Assembly: GCA_947572385.1 (NCBI GenBank)
Contig: CANPBX010000005.1
Location: 18,873-82,872, forward strand
Direction of reading: 5' to 3'
DNA length: 64,000 nt
Origin: an uncultured Clostridia bacterium
GTDB lineage: Bacteria > Bacillota > Clostridia > Oscillospirales > Acutalibacteraceae
This document shows, piece after piece, positions 6,856 to 16,323 of this stretch. The position numbers and the translations under genes are program-made. The notes beneath the pieces were generated by a model. It was not told the DNA's origin, did no database searches, and saw nothing but the letters and a program-made list of their open reading frames with translations. Numbering within the stretch: the stretch's first letter is position 1; the number at the start of each line of letters is the position of its first letter.

Positions 6856-8991
6856 ATGATGAAAGAACAGGACTCAGGTGTAGTATTTGCCCTGGACATC
6901 GGCACCCGCAGCATTATCGGTATGCTGGGCCGGGTGGAAAACGGCAGATTTTATGTGACAGCCATAGAGAAAGAGGAGCATGACCGCCGGGCCATGCTTG
7001 ACGGACAGATCGTGGAGATAGAGCAGGTGGCCTTAGTAGCCGGAGAGGTCATAAAGAGGCTAGAGGAGAAGTCTGGCATGAAGCTCAGCCGGGTCTGTGT
7101 AGCTGCGGCGGGAAGGGCACTTAGATCCCAAAGCGCCAGCTTCACGCTGAAGTTTGACGAGCTCAGAAAGGCCGACGCGGACCTTATAGGCCAGCTGGAG
7201 GCCGGGGCTGTCACCGAAGCCGAGCGGCTTATAGCCGGGGACAGTGCCGGGCAGGGGCGCTTCTATATGGTGGGATATACCGCTAGGCAGTATGTTCTGG
7301 ACGGATACCCGATGACAAATCTGATGGATCACCGGGGCCAGGTCTTTGAGGCGGACGTAGTCTCGACCTTCCTGCCCAGCGGCGTGGTGGAGAGCCTGTA
7401 CGCCGTAACTAACCGCCTGGGCCTTGAGGTCTCCAGCCTGACCCTTGAGCCCATCGCGGCGCTGAATGCGGCTATACCCGCTGACATCCGGCTGCTGAAC
7501 CTGGTGCTTGTAGATATAGGAGCCGGCACCTCGGATATAGCCGTCTGCCGGGAGGGTAGCGTGGTGGGCTACACCATGGCTACTGTGGCTGGAGATGAGA
7601 TAACCGAGCTGCTAATGCGAAGCCTGTTGGTGGACTTTAAGACAGGTGAGCGGCTGAAGCTGGCCCTGGGCTCGATGGAACCGATACAGTACCCGGATAT
7701 CCTGGGTATAAAGCACGAGATAAGCCCGGCAAACCTTATTGAGGTGATACAGCCTGCCGCCCAGAAGCTGGCAAAGGAGATAGCCGGTCAGATACTTGAG
7801 CTCAACGGTGGGGTGCCATCGGCTGTGTTCCTGGCGGGAGGCGGCAGCAAGCTCCAGGGCCTGACGGCTATGATAGCCAGTGAGCTGGACATGAGCGAGG
7901 CAAGGGTGGCCCTGGCAGGAAACCACTTTGCCAACAGCGCCTTCTCCGACGAATACCAGCTGGCGGACCCGGAGTACGCCACGCCTCTGGGCATTGGGGC
8001 CTCGGCAGCGCTGGGGATGATAAATGACAGTTATATGGTGACCCTGAACGGCTACCCTGCTAAGCTCTTTCGCAACGGCACATTGAATCTTCGGGATGTG
8101 TTGCTGATGAACGGTTTCCACTATGGGGATATGATGGGGCGCACTGGCGCTAATCTCAGTTTTACTCTAAACGACCAAAGGGAGTTCCTGCGGGGAATGC
8201 CCGGGGTTGAGTCCGGACTGAGCATAAACGGTGAGGAGGCCCAGTTCAGCACGGTGGTCCAGGCCGGAGACCGGATAGAGTTTATCCCAGCCAGGGCGGG
8301 CCAGCCTGCCACAATGACCCTGGGTGAGCTGCTTGGCCAGGGATACCCGGGTACAGTCCTGGTAAACGGCCAGCCCCAGCCCATGGAATACTCTATCCAT
8401 CAGGGGGACGACATTACTGCCGAGGGCGCTCCAATACCGCCCCGACCCCAGCGGCGCATCAGGCCGGTTGAGTCTCCAAAGCCGCAGAAGAAGGCGCTGC
8501 CACCCCCGCTGCTGGAAAAAAAGCTTGAAAAACAGCCGAAAGCTGCCGAAACAGAGACAAAAGAGGTAAAAACCGAACCTGAGATCAAGCCGGAGCCAGC
8601 TCCAGAGCTTGAGGCAAAGTCAAAACCAAAGGAAGAACCTGAGACAGAGGTGAAGCCTGAGACACAGGCAATTGAAAAGCCGAAGGGATCTCAGGCGAAT
8701 AAGCGCAGGACTACAAAGGAGGAGCCCCAGGAGAAGGCCCAGCTTGAGGAGCCGCTGCCAGGACAGCTGAGCTTTGGGGGGCTGCAGGTGGTGCTCAATG
8801 GCGCACCCCTGCGCCTGGAGGCAAAGCAGGGCGGAGGAGACTACTACCTTATGGACCTGCTGGAACGCTCCGGGTTGGACTTTTCAAAACTTGACAGGCC
8901 AGTGGAATTGCTTGTAAATGGTGCTGAGGGCCAGTTCAGCCAGGTGCTGAGGGCTAACGACCAGGTGACGATACGCTATCGGGATGAGTAA
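6856..8991 (+). CDS. FtsA/PilM-like actin-fold protein with C-terminal beta-grasp-like repeats
   Basis: The N-terminal 380 residues have the actin-like ATPase layout of FtsA: phosphate 1 loop (FALDIGTRSI), an SHS2-like insert, phosphate 2 loop (LVDIGAGTSDIAV) and the adenosine motif (VFLAGGGSKLQGL). FtsA proteins are usually about 410-420 residues; this one has 711. The extra part holds repeated units with an Asn-Gly and a Gly/Asn-Asp step at residues about 457, 503 and 687, split by a Lys/Glu/Pro-rich linker (about 540-635). No ftsZ is adjacent. The ATG at 6856 follows GAGGTGAGG; an upstream TTG lies inside the terminator and is rejected. A filament-forming, membrane-linked role is inferred from the fold. 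Confidence 0.78.
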   Translation: MMKEQDSGVVFALDIGTRSIIGMLGRVENGRFYVTAIEKEEHDRRAMLDGQIVEIEQVALVAGEVIKRLEEKSGMKLSRVCVAAAGRALRSQSASFTLKFDELRKADADLIGQLEAGAVTEAERLIAGDSAGQGRFYMVGYTARQYVLDGYPMTNLMDHRGQVFEADVVSTFLPSGVVESLYAVTNRLGLEVSSLTLEPIAALNAAIPADIRLLNLVLVDIGAGTSDIAVCREGSVVGYTMATVAGDEITELLMRSLLVDFKTGERLKLALGSMEPIQYPDILGIKHEISPANLIEVIQPAAQKLAKEIAGQILELNGGVPSAVFLAGGGSKLQGLTAMIASELDMSEARVALAGNHFANSAFSDEYQLADPEYATPLGIGASAALGMINDSYMVTLNGYPAKLFRNGTLNLRDVLLMNGFHYGDMMGRTGANLSFTLNDQREFLRGMPGVESGLSINGEEAQFSTVVQAGDRIEFIPARAGQPATMTLGELLGQGYPGTVLVNGQPQPMEYSIHQGDDITAEGAPIPPRPQRRIRPVESPKPQKKALPPPLLEKKLEKQPKAAETETKEVKTEPEIKPEPAPELEAKSKPKEEPETEVKPETQAIEKPKGSQANKRRTTKEEPQEKAQLEEPLPGQLSFGGLQVVLNGAPLRLEAKQGGGDYYLMDLLERSGLDFSKLDRPVELLVNGAEGQFSQVLRANDQVTIRYRDE

Positions 8992-9046
8992 TGGATAAAA
9001 CAAATATATATTATCAAAGTAATAGCCATAGGAAAGGAAGATCAGG

Positions 9047-9508
9047 ATGAAATTAGAGAGCCTAGCCTTAGCCGCCTGCACGGTGGCATTGGGGCTTATG
9101 CTGGCTGGATGTGGGGGAGGGGGAAACTCCTCCTCGTCGTCCGTCACACTGGCCCAGGGCTCAGACCCGGCGGTAAACGGAAGCAGCTCCCAGGTAAGCT
9201 CCTCGCCCGCAGTGGAAACGGATAAGGGCGACGAGCTGATGATGATGACTGTAGACGAGGCGCTGTCACGATTCAAGCAGCTGAGCCCTGAGGTACTGGG
9301 GCTGCCGGGGGAGGAGATGTCCGAGTATGAGATGTACCCCTCGGAGAAAGCGGTGCCGGTTGACGGCATACCCTGCCTGAAAATAATAGTTTATAACGAG
9401 AGTAAGTCAGGCACTAATGAGCCAGCAGGCGCTTTTCTGCTGGCGAGGGACGGCACGGCGCTGTACAAACTGGAGGGCAATCAGGTCACACGGCTTGAGA
9501 TGAGCTGA
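9047..9508 (+). CDS. Small lipoprotein of unknown function
   Basis: The 153-residue product has a lipoprotein signal peptide with lipobox LAGC (about residues 18-21), then a Gly/Ser-rich tether and a compact C-terminal region of about 90 residues. It should be anchored on the outer face of the membrane. No family is recognised. It follows the FtsA-like gene by 55 bases in the same direction and may share its transcript; the flagellar promoter lies after it. Confidence 0.75.
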   Translation: MKLESLALAACTVALGLMLAGCGGGGNSSSSSVTLAQGSDPAVNGSSSQVSSSPAVETDKGDELMMMTVDEALSRFKQLSPEVLGLPGEEMSEYEMYPSEKAVPVDGIPCLKIIVYNESKSGTNEPAGAFLLARDGTALYKLEGNQVTRLEMS

Positions 9509-9641
9509 GTGACCTGCGGAGTCGACAGGTTTGTGAAAATATTTTACAGAAATCCCTCATACAATTTCCCATGCCCTGACAGCCCCGAGTTTAGGGGGCG
9601 GTGGGTGTAAAGTTTTCCAAATTAAAAATACTGTATGGGAC

Positions 9642-9670
9642 TTGAAGTTCAAACAAAAATATGATATACT
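9642..9670 (+). promoter_or_regulatory. Main promoter of the flgB flagellar operon
   Basis: TTGAAG (9642-9647), a 17-base spacer and TATACT (9665-9670) form a sigma-A-type promoter 58 bases before flgB. The surrounding 219-base gap is AT-rich near the promoter and holds no gene. No sigma-D (TAAA/GCCGATAA) motif was found here. Confidence 0.75.
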
Positions 9671-9727
9671 ACATCAGATAGATTTTACAATAGGGAAGAA
9701 TTTCGAGAAGACTCAGGAGGGGACCCT

Positions 9728-10117
9728 ATGGAAGGTATAACCAACAATAGTATGCGCATGATGGAGCGGTCCATGGAATTTCTCTGGACCAAGCAGACGG
9801 CGCTGCTGGACAATATCTCCAATGCGGAGACGCCAAACTACCGGGCAAAGCTCGTTACCTTTGAGGAGGACTTTCAGCGCCAGCTGGAGGCAGCGGACCA
9901 CGGGCGCAACAAGATCACAAAGCGCACCATGCGGGAGACCATCGAGAACGCGTCCTGGGAGGTCCAGAAGCTCGATGAGATCACCCGCCGCGACGAAAAC
10001 GGCGTAAACGTTACTGAGCAGATGACCGAGCTCGTGCGCAACGCCTACCAGATGCAGTACGTCTTCCAAAGTCTCACCAGCGACATCACAGCCCTGCGCA
10101 CAGCTATAAGCGGCTAA
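9728..10117 (+). CDS. flgB: Flagellar basal-body rod protein FlgB
   Basis: FlgB forms the innermost part of the rod. The 129-residue product has the rod-family N-terminal signature (TALLDNISNAETPNYRA, about residues 24-40) and the C-terminal helix that packs in the rod core. Length matches the family. GGAGGGG lies just before the ATG. It is the first gene of the long flagellar operon. A folded repeat sits in the gap before flgC. Confidence 0.95.
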   Translation: MEGITNNSMRMMERSMEFLWTKQTALLDNISNAETPNYRAKLVTFEEDFQRQLEAADHGRNKITKRTMRETIENASWEVQKLDEITRRDENGVNVTEQMTELVRNAYQMQYVFQSLTSDITALRTAISG

Positions 10118-10127
10118 AAAGCTTCAT

Positions 10128-10172
10128 CCACCTTTACAAAGGTGGCAGGGTTTCATGGACAGCGCCCATGAG
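10128..10172 (+). repeat. Intergenic two-stem repeat, copy 1
   Basis: Stem 1 is CCACCTTTACAAAGGTGG (10128-10145); stem 2 is TCATGG with CCATGA (10153-10158, 10166-10171), joined by CAGGGTT. Related copies lie at 13945 and 55394. The paired bases differ between copies but pairing is kept. Confidence 0.65.
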
Positions 10173-10231
10173 GCCTCAAACGCGCAGGCAAAGTCAGCGC
10201 GGCAAACCAACAGAAAGGCAGTGCACAAAAC

Positions 10232-10693
10232 ATGGCATTCCTAGGCACAATAAACATCGTAGGCTCCGGCCTGACCGCCCAGCAGCTACGCCTGGACGTG
10301 ATTTCCGAAAACATTACAAACCTGAGCACGACCCGCACTGAAAACGGCGAAGGCCCCTACCGTCGCAAAATGGTAGTATTCGAGGCAGAGGGTGGCCGCG
10401 ACACCTTCCGCCAGGCCATGGCAAACGCCGCAGTGGGAGCCTCAAACAGAGGGGCAGAAAAGGCTGGTGGTGTAAAGGTCACCGATATCGTAGAGGACCA
10501 GAGCGACTTCCCGATCAGCTACGACCCGACACACCCTGACGCGAACGAGCAAGGCTACCTTGAAATGCCCAACGTAATACTCGTCAAGGAGATCACCGAT
10601 GCCATGGCTGCTACCCAGGCATACTCAGCCAACGTGACGGCATTCTCCACATTAAAGACAGTTATTGCCAGAGGGCTGGAGCTGGGCAAGTAA
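10232..10693 (+). CDS. flgC: Flagellar basal-body rod protein FlgC
   Basis: FlgC is a proximal rod subunit. The 153-residue product shows the rod signature (LRLDVISENITNLSTTRTENG, near 20-40), the central PYRRKMVVFEA region and the C-terminal motif (NVILVKEITDAMAATQAYSANVTAF). Length is typical. AGAAAGG precedes the ATG by about a dozen bases. It lies between flgB and fliE as in other Gram-positive bacteria. Confidence 0.96.
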   Translation: MAFLGTINIVGSGLTAQQLRLDVISENITNLSTTRTENGEGPYRRKMVVFEAEGGRDTFRQAMANAAVGASNRGAEKAGGVKVTDIVEDQSDFPISYDPTHPDANEQGYLEMPNVILVKEITDAMAATQAYSANVTAFSTLKTVIARGLELGK

Positions 10694-10769
10694 GGACGGC
10701 TGAGCTTTTTGAATGAAAATCAGAAGAGAAAAAACTTGAATATTGTATAAATTTGGGCTTGCCAAGACC

Positions 10770-10798
10770 TTGCATTGGTGAGTCCAAAGGGTTATAAT
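10770..10798 (+). promoter_or_regulatory. Candidate internal promoter before fliE
   Basis: TTGCAT (10770-10775), 17 bases, TATAAT (10793-10798) lies 53 bases before the fliE start, in a 157-base gap that is richer in A and T than the operon average. Confidence 0.6.
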
Positions 10799-10850
10799 AT
10801 AATTGCCTGAATACACAAATACACAAGGGACCATACAGGAGGCTTGTTTT

Positions 10851-11150
10851 ATGCTTATAAATGAGATTACCCCTTTGACCCCGCTATGGGGGGACGAAAA
10901 GCCCGAGGCCGCCAAAGGGGCCGGCTTTGAGAATATGTTCGGGGGAATTTTCCGCTCTGCCATAGATAATGTGAAGGAGACCGACGCAGATAAGACCCAG
11001 CTGCAGTACCTGATGGCAACGGGCCAGCTGGATAACCCTGCGGAGCTCTCCCTGGCGAGCTCAAAATATGAGATGTCCGTGAGCCTCTTGGTGCAGCTGC
11101 GCAACCGCGCCGTTGAGGCATATAACGAGATAATGCGCATCAGCCTGTAA
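10851..11150 (+). CDS. fliE: Flagellar hook-basal body protein FliE
   Basis: FliE links the MS ring to the rod. The ATG at 10851 is chosen because AGGAGG (10837-10842) lies before it; an earlier in-frame start at 10803 would run through this site. The 99-residue product has the family C-terminus (SLASSKYEMSVSLLVQLRNRAVEAYNEIMRISL). A candidate promoter lies upstream, so fliE onward may be transcribed separately as well as from flgB. Confidence 0.93.
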   Translation: MLINEITPLTPLWGDEKPEAAKGAGFENMFGGIFRSAIDNVKETDADKTQLQYLMATGQLDNPAELSLASSKYEMSVSLLVQLRNRAVEAYNEIMRISL

Positions 11151-11194
11151 AGCTGGAAAATCACCCGCTGCCGGGCTGAGGAGGTCACGGAAAA

Positions 11195-12820
11195 TTGGAA
11201 GAAAAGGCAAAAGATATATGGCAAAAGGTTAAGGGGACCGTTGGCGGCCTGAGCAAGACCGTGAAGGGTATTATCATCGCGGGCATTGTTATCACATTGG
11301 TAGTGATTGCCATAGTGCTGGCGAACGGCTCCAAGACGGAATACAGAGAGCTCTTCACCGGGCTGACCGATGACGACATGGCGAAGGTATGCGCCTATCT
11401 GAATGAGAACCAGGCCACCTTTGAGGTCAAGGGTGAGAACACGATTATGGTGCCCGCAGACCAGGAGGCAAAGCTGAAGGCCGGGGTCATCGCCGGGGGA
11501 TACCTTACCTCCGGGTCGGGCTATTCGCTGTATCTTGACAATATCAGTTCCCTGTCTACAGAGTCGGACCGGGCACAGCTGAATCTATATCAGCTGCAAG
11601 ACAGGCTGGAGGAGACTATCCGCAATTTTGTAGGCGTACACGACGCCACAGTGAACATCGCCCTGGGCGAGGACCGCAGGTACGTGCTCAGCCAGGAGAA
11701 TACTATTGAGGCCAGCGCCTCGGTGGTGGTGACGATGGCTGACGAGGCCCCTATAAACGCAAAGCTGGCTGAGTCGATACGCAACACGGTGGGTTATGCC
11801 GTGAAGGGCCTTATTATCGATAATGTGGACATCAGGGATTCCCTGGGAAATCACTATGACGGCACAGACGGCGGGGACATAAGCGATGTTGCCGCCAAGC
11901 GTATGGAGATAGAGGATTCCGTGAATAAGCGCCTGACAAAGCAGGTGCTTGGCGTGCTGGAGCCGATTTATGGCGTGGGAAATGTAACTGTCGCGGTAAA
12001 TACCACCGTGAGCATGAGCAGCGAGTTCTCGGAGAGCACCAAGTACGATCAGCCGGACTGGGCAAAGGAGAATGCCGACGGCGAGGGCATAATCGGCCGC
12101 ATGGAGTGGAACGGCTTTATCGGCTACGGAGATGAAGCCGAAGGCGGCACGGTTGGCACTGAGACTAATGCTGATTTGAACGAGTATGTTCAGAATCCTG
12201 ACTTGAACGGCAATGAGCAGGAGCTGCGGGCCAGCGGAAAGAAGGAATTTAACAACGACAAGACCGTTACCCAGTCCCAGCGTATGGCTGGATATATTGA
12301 GGATGTGACGGTGTCTGTGACTATAAACAGCAACGTGTCAAACCAGGTGTCTATAGACGCGCTGGTGGACCATGTTGCAAATGCTGTCGGCCTTACAGGG
12401 GCTAATGATGCGGATAAGATATCCGTACTGACGGCACCCTTCTGGGCGCCGCAGCCTGACGACGAGAAGACAGATGTCCCGCCAATACCGAATATATTTA
12501 TGGATGTGCCGCTTTGGGTGTACTTAGCGCTGCTTGCCGGACTGTTCCTGTTCATGACGCTCTTCGTTGTGTTTGTGCTTTTGGGACGGCGGCGTACTAG
12601 GGGACAGGTACAGTTGGAGCCCGCGGTGGATGTTGTACCGGAGCTTGAATCCATAGTTGAGGAGATCCCGGAGCCTGCCGGAGCTGACATTATGGATGTA
12701 CATACAGAAAAGAGCATGGAGCTGCGCCGCAGCGTGCGCGAGCTGGCCGAGAACAACCCTGAGATTGCTGCTCAGGCCATTAAGGCGCTGCTGAGGGGAG
12801 ATGAAGAAGCCAATGCCTGA
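11195..12820 (+). CDS. fliF: Flagellar MS-ring protein FliF
   Basis: FliF forms the membrane ring that carries the rotor and export gate. The 541-residue protein has membrane segment 1 (about 25-44), ring-building domains (YRELFTGLTDDDMAKV onward), an acidic periplasm-facing insert, a second membrane segment (about 436-460) and a cytoplasmic tail that binds FliG (ENNPEIAAQAIKALLRGDEE). The start is TTG, with GGAGG ten bases upstream. The gene overlaps fliG by 20 bases, which suggests coupled translation. Confidence 0.95.
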   Translation: MEEKAKDIWQKVKGTVGGLSKTVKGIIIAGIVITLVVIAIVLANGSKTEYRELFTGLTDDDMAKVCAYLNENQATFEVKGENTIMVPADQEAKLKAGVIAGGYLTSGSGYSLYLDNISSLSTESDRAQLNLYQLQDRLEETIRNFVGVHDATVNIALGEDRRYVLSQENTIEASASVVVTMADEAPINAKLAESIRNTVGYAVKGLIIDNVDIRDSLGNHYDGTDGGDISDVAAKRMEIEDSVNKRLTKQVLGVLEPIYGVGNVTVAVNTTVSMSSEFSESTKYDQPDWAKENADGEGIIGRMEWNGFIGYGDEAEGGTVGTETNADLNEYVQNPDLNGNEQELRASGKKEFNNDKTVTQSQRMAGYIEDVTVSVTINSNVSNQVSIDALVDHVANAVGLTGANDADKISVLTAPFWAPQPDDEKTDVPPIPNIFMDVPLWVYLALLAGLFLFMTLFVVFVLLGRRRTRGQVQLEPAVDVVPELESIVEEIPEPAGADIMDVHTEKSMELRRSVRELAENNPEIAAQAIKALLRGDEEANA

Positions 12821-13931
12821 TAAGGTGAAGACTGAGAAGCCCAAAAAGCTGAAGAAGGGGGAGCAGCCCTCTGAGGAGCCGGCCGCAGAAACGCCTGCGG
12901 AGCCGGCAATACCGCCGGGGGTATCCCTGCTGGACGCCATGAGCGGAGCTCAGAAGGCGGCGGCGGTGATAGTTTCCCTGGGTGTAGACAAGGCGTCACA
13001 GCTATACCAGTATATGGACCCCGAGGACGTGGAGATGATAACTCTGGAGGTAGCCAAGCTCGGCTATCTCGATGCGGATGCCACTGAGGCGGTGCTGAAC
13101 GAATATTACCAGATGTGCATGACAAACAAGGCCGTTACAGAGGGCGGCCTTGAGTACGCGCGGACTGTTTTGGAGAAGGCGTTCGGAGCCCAGACCGCCA
13201 ACGAGCTGCTGGGCAAGGTGACAAAGTCCCTGAAGAACAGGGAGTTTGCCTTTATGAACAAGGCTGGTGAGAAGGATCTGTTCACAGCCCTGCAGAACGA
13301 GAGGCCCCAGACTATCGCGCTGGTCCTCTCATACATAGAGCCGGACAAGGCGGCCGCTGTAATAGCCCAGCTTGAGCCGGATGCGCAGATAAAGGTGGTG
13401 GAGCGCATTGCCATGATGGACAGCGCCTCGCCTGCCGCAGTTAAGATAATAGAAAACGAGATGAGCAATAAGTTTGCAAATATCTTCAGCAGCAGCAATG
13501 TTCAGGTGGGCGGCATAGACTTCGTAGCCGACGTGATGAACAACGTGGACCGTGTCAGCGAGAAGAGCATTTTCGACGGCCTTACCATGTACGACGCGAC
13601 TCTTGCCGACGAGATCCGCAAGCGTATGTTCGTCTTCGAGGATATCCTTACCATGGACGACCGCTCGGTGCAGCGCTTTGTGCGTGACTGCGACACCCAC
13701 GACCTGGTGCTGGCGCTCAAGTCCGCGACGGCGGAGCTGTCCAACAAGCTCTACAAGAACATGTCCACCCGTATGGCCGAGAGCATCAGGGACGACCTGG
13801 AGATCACCACCAATGTGCGCATGAAGGACGTGGACGACGCCCAGCAGCGCATTGTGGGGATCATCCGCGACCTGGAGGCCAAGAACGAGATCATCATCCT
13901 CAAGGGCGGCAAGGACGATATTATCGCGTGA
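12801..13931 (+). CDS. fliG: Flagellar motor switch protein FliG
   Basis: FliG couples the stator to the rotor and sets the direction of rotation. The 376-residue protein has the three usual domains, ending with the torque helix region (RMFVFEDILTMDDRSVQRFVRD). Compared with the usual 330-345 residues there is an extra N-terminal stretch of about 45 residues rich in Lys, Pro and Glu. The ATG lies within fliF and has GAGGGGAG upstream. A folded repeat and 126 bases separate it from fliH. Confidence 0.96.
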   Translation: MKKPMPDKVKTEKPKKLKKGEQPSEEPAAETPAEPAIPPGVSLLDAMSGAQKAAAVIVSLGVDKASQLYQYMDPEDVEMITLEVAKLGYLDADATEAVLNEYYQMCMTNKAVTEGGLEYARTVLEKAFGAQTANELLGKVTKSLKNREFAFMNKAGEKDLFTALQNERPQTIALVLSYIEPDKAAAVIAQLEPDAQIKVVERIAMMDSASPAAVKIIENEMSNKFANIFSSSNVQVGGIDFVADVMNNVDRVSEKSIFDGLTMYDATLADEIRKRMFVFEDILTMDDRSVQRFVRDCDTHDLVLALKSATAELSNKLYKNMSTRMAESIRDDLEITTNVRMKDVDDAQQRIVGIIRDLEAKNEIIILKGGKDDIIA

Positions 13932-13944
13932 TCAAAAGCTCCGC

Positions 13945-13985
13945 CAGCCTTTACAAAGGCTGCAAGGTGTGGGACAGAGTCCCAC
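13945..13985 (+). repeat. Intergenic two-stem repeat, copy 2
   Basis: Stem 1 is CAGCCTTTACAAAGGCTG (13945-13962); stem 2 is GTGGGA with TCCCAC (13969-13974, 13980-13985) around CAGAG. It matches copies at 10128 and 55394 in layout, loops and spacing. Confidence 0.65.
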
Positions 13986-14057
13986 GTCCCTGCAGGTGCG
14001 AAGCTGCCTGAAAAATAAACACACACTACAACTTCAAGCATAAAGGAGGTCTTCTGT

Positions 14058-14912
14058 ATGCCGGGCATTTTTAAGCGTTTCACCAGCGTGAGCGCGGACA
14101 AATACGTTTTCCCGGACGCGGAAGACCTTAATATTCCCGGGGAAACCAGTGCTGAGCCTCTGGCTCTGGAGGAGTTCACAGACGGCGAACTCCCTGCGGA
14201 CACAGATACCCCTGAGTCCAGGCCAAAGCCGGAGGAGCCTGTAACGAAGAAAGATCCAAGCCCCGTTGACTTTGCCCAGATCCAGGCCGACGCAATACTT
14301 GCCGAGGCCCAGCAGGAGGCAAGCGAGCTGCGGGAGAAGGCTATGGCTGAGTTGGAGGCGGAGCTGGGGGAGCTGAGGAACCAGGCCCGTACAGAGGGCT
14401 ATCAGGCCGGGTTTGCAGAGGGGATGGCTGAAGGCCGCCAGGAGGCGAGGCTCCAGCTGGAGCAGATGGCTGCCGAGCAAGAAAAGGAAGTGGCTGCCTT
14501 TCTAAAGGACGCCGTGAGGGTCAGGGACCAGCTTCTTGAGGACAGCAAGCAGGATTTGAAGGAGCTGGCGCTGGCAATAGCCGAGAAGGTCATCCACGTG
14601 AGCTTGAAAAGCAGCGGGGATATACTTATAAGAATGATAGAATCAGCCACAGCCAAGAGAAGGCGCTGCGAGTGGGTGCAGGTGTACATTGCCGACAGGG
14701 ACGCAAGGGCCTCGGCGAACACTGTGCCGGAGCTCACAGAGGCGCTCTCGAGGCTGTCGGATCGGGTGCGGGTGATACCCATGACCGGGGATGAATCCGG
14801 CACCTGCATAATAGAAATGCCCGACGAGATAATCGACGCCAGCGTTTCGACCCAGCTGGACAACCTGCGCGGGCTCATCTCCGATGAGCCGGACCGTCCG
14901 GGCAGACCTTAG
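14058..14912 (+). CDS. fliH: Flagellar export regulator FliH
   Basis: FliH dimers hold the FliI ATPase and link it to the switch ring. The 284-residue product has an acidic, disordered N-terminus, a long coiled coil with FliH-type Gly spacing (YQAGFAEGMAEGRQEA, about 115-130) and a C-terminal vacuolar-ATPase-E-like domain (LALAIAEKVIHVSL onward). AAAGGAGG precedes the ATG. fliI follows after nine bases. Confidence 0.92.
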   Translation: MPGIFKRFTSVSADKYVFPDAEDLNIPGETSAEPLALEEFTDGELPADTDTPESRPKPEEPVTKKDPSPVDFAQIQADAILAEAQQEASELREKAMAELEAELGELRNQARTEGYQAGFAEGMAEGRQEARLQLEQMAAEQEKEVAAFLKDAVRVRDQLLEDSKQDLKELALAIAEKVIHVSLKSSGDILIRMIESATAKRRRCEWVQVYIADRDARASANTVPELTEALSRLSDRVRVIPMTGDESGTCIIEMPDEIIDASVSTQLDNLRGLISDEPDRPGRP

Positions 14913-14921
14913 GAGGCGCGC

Positions 14922-16226
14922 ATGTTCCAGGATACCATAAAGCGCGTGCGGCAGGCTGAGACCATCGGCCATACCGGGAAGATAGAGAACATCGTGGGTA
15001 TGTCCATAGAGGCCAGCGGCGGCAGGGCTGCAGTTGGCGATATCTGCCGAATTTACAGCGGTGAGTCAGGAGGGCAGATACCCGCGGAGGTCGTGGGCTT
15101 CAAGAACGACCGGATGCTTTTAATGCCATATGGGGAGATGACAGGAATTTCCTCGGGGAATTTTGTAAGGAATACAGGCCGGCAGCTCCAGTTAAAGGTG
15201 GGCCAGTTCCTAAAGGGGCGCATTATAAATGCGCTGGGGCAGCCGATCGATGATAAAGGGCCCTTTGAGGGCGGCGAAGACTACTATCTGGGGAGCAGCT
15301 ACATAAACCCGCTCACCCGTCCCCCTATCCGGGAGCGCATGGAGTTCGGGGTAAAGGCCATAGACGGGCTGCTCACGATAGGCAAGGGCCAGCGTATGGG
15401 GATCTTTGCGGGTTCCGGCGTTGGCAAGAGCACCCTGATGGGTATGATCGCCAAGAATGTGAAGGCCGATATAAATGTGATAGCCCTGGTGGGCGAGCGC
15501 GGCCGAGAGGTTTTGGAGTTCGTTGAAAAGGATTTAGGCGAGGAGGGCATGGCAAGGTCGGTGCTGGTGGTGGCTACCTCAGACCAGCCTGCAATGCTAA
15601 GAAAGAAGTGCCCAACAGTGGCTACAGGGATCGCCGAGTACTTTAGGGATCAGGGCTTGGATGTGCTGCTGATGATGGACTCACTGACGCGTTTTGCAAT
15701 GGCCCAGCGCGAGGTGGGGCTTGCGATCGGTGAGCCGCCGGTGGCGAGGGGATATACCCCCTCAATCTATGCGGAGCTCCCAAAGCTGCTGGAGCGCAGC
15801 GGCAACTTTAAGAAGGGCTCTATTACCGGCATATATACGGTGCTGGTAGAGGGCGACGACACAAACGAGCCAATAGCGGATACGGTACGCGGGATCCTGG
15901 ACGGGCATATAGTATTAACGAGAAGCCTTGCCGCCGCAAACCATTATCCAGCTATCGACATCGGGGCCAGCATTTCCCGACTGATGGTGGAGCTGGTGGA
16001 CGAAAACCACCGGCAGATGGCCTCAAGGCTCAGGGACATTCTGAGCACATATAATCAGAACGCGGATTTGGTGTCCATCGGCGCATACAAGGCTGGGACC
16101 AACCCCAAGCTGGATTTCGCGCTGACAAAGATAGACAAAATAAACGAGTTCCTGATGCAGGGCACGCGGGAGGCTTTCAGCTATGAAGAATGCCTGGAGC
16201 AGCTGAATTTGATCTTAACCAGGTAG
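14922..16226 (+). CDS. fliI: Flagellum-specific ATPase FliI
   Basis: FliI is the ATPase of the flagellar type III export apparatus. The 434-residue product has Walker A at residues 164-171 (GSGVGKST), Walker B near 250 (DVLLMMDSLTRFAMAQRE) and the family motif VARGYTPSIYAELPKLLERSG. Length is typical. GGAGG lies before the ATG. All catalytic positions that can be recognised are intact. Confidence 0.97.
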   Translation: MFQDTIKRVRQAETIGHTGKIENIVGMSIEASGGRAAVGDICRIYSGESGGQIPAEVVGFKNDRMLLMPYGEMTGISSGNFVRNTGRQLQLKVGQFLKGRIINALGQPIDDKGPFEGGEDYYLGSSYINPLTRPPIRERMEFGVKAIDGLLTIGKGQRMGIFAGSGVGKSTLMGMIAKNVKADINVIALVGERGREVLEFVEKDLGEEGMARSVLVVATSDQPAMLRKKCPTVATGIAEYFRDQGLDVLLMMDSLTRFAMAQREVGLAIGEPPVARGYTPSIYAELPKLLERSGNFKKGSITGIYTVLVEGDDTNEPIADTVRGILDGHIVLTRSLAAANHYPAIDIGASISRLMVELVDENHRQMASRLRDILSTYNQNADLVSIGAYKAGTNPKLDFALTKIDKINEFLMQGTREAFSYEECLEQLNLILTR

Positions 16227-16323
16227 CCGTAAGTTTTGGCAGAATTTTAAGAGGTTGAAGAATTATACGTTGTATAAGTCAAGGTGAGGGGCATGGCCCC
16301 ACGGTCTTAGGAGGTAGGTGCCG

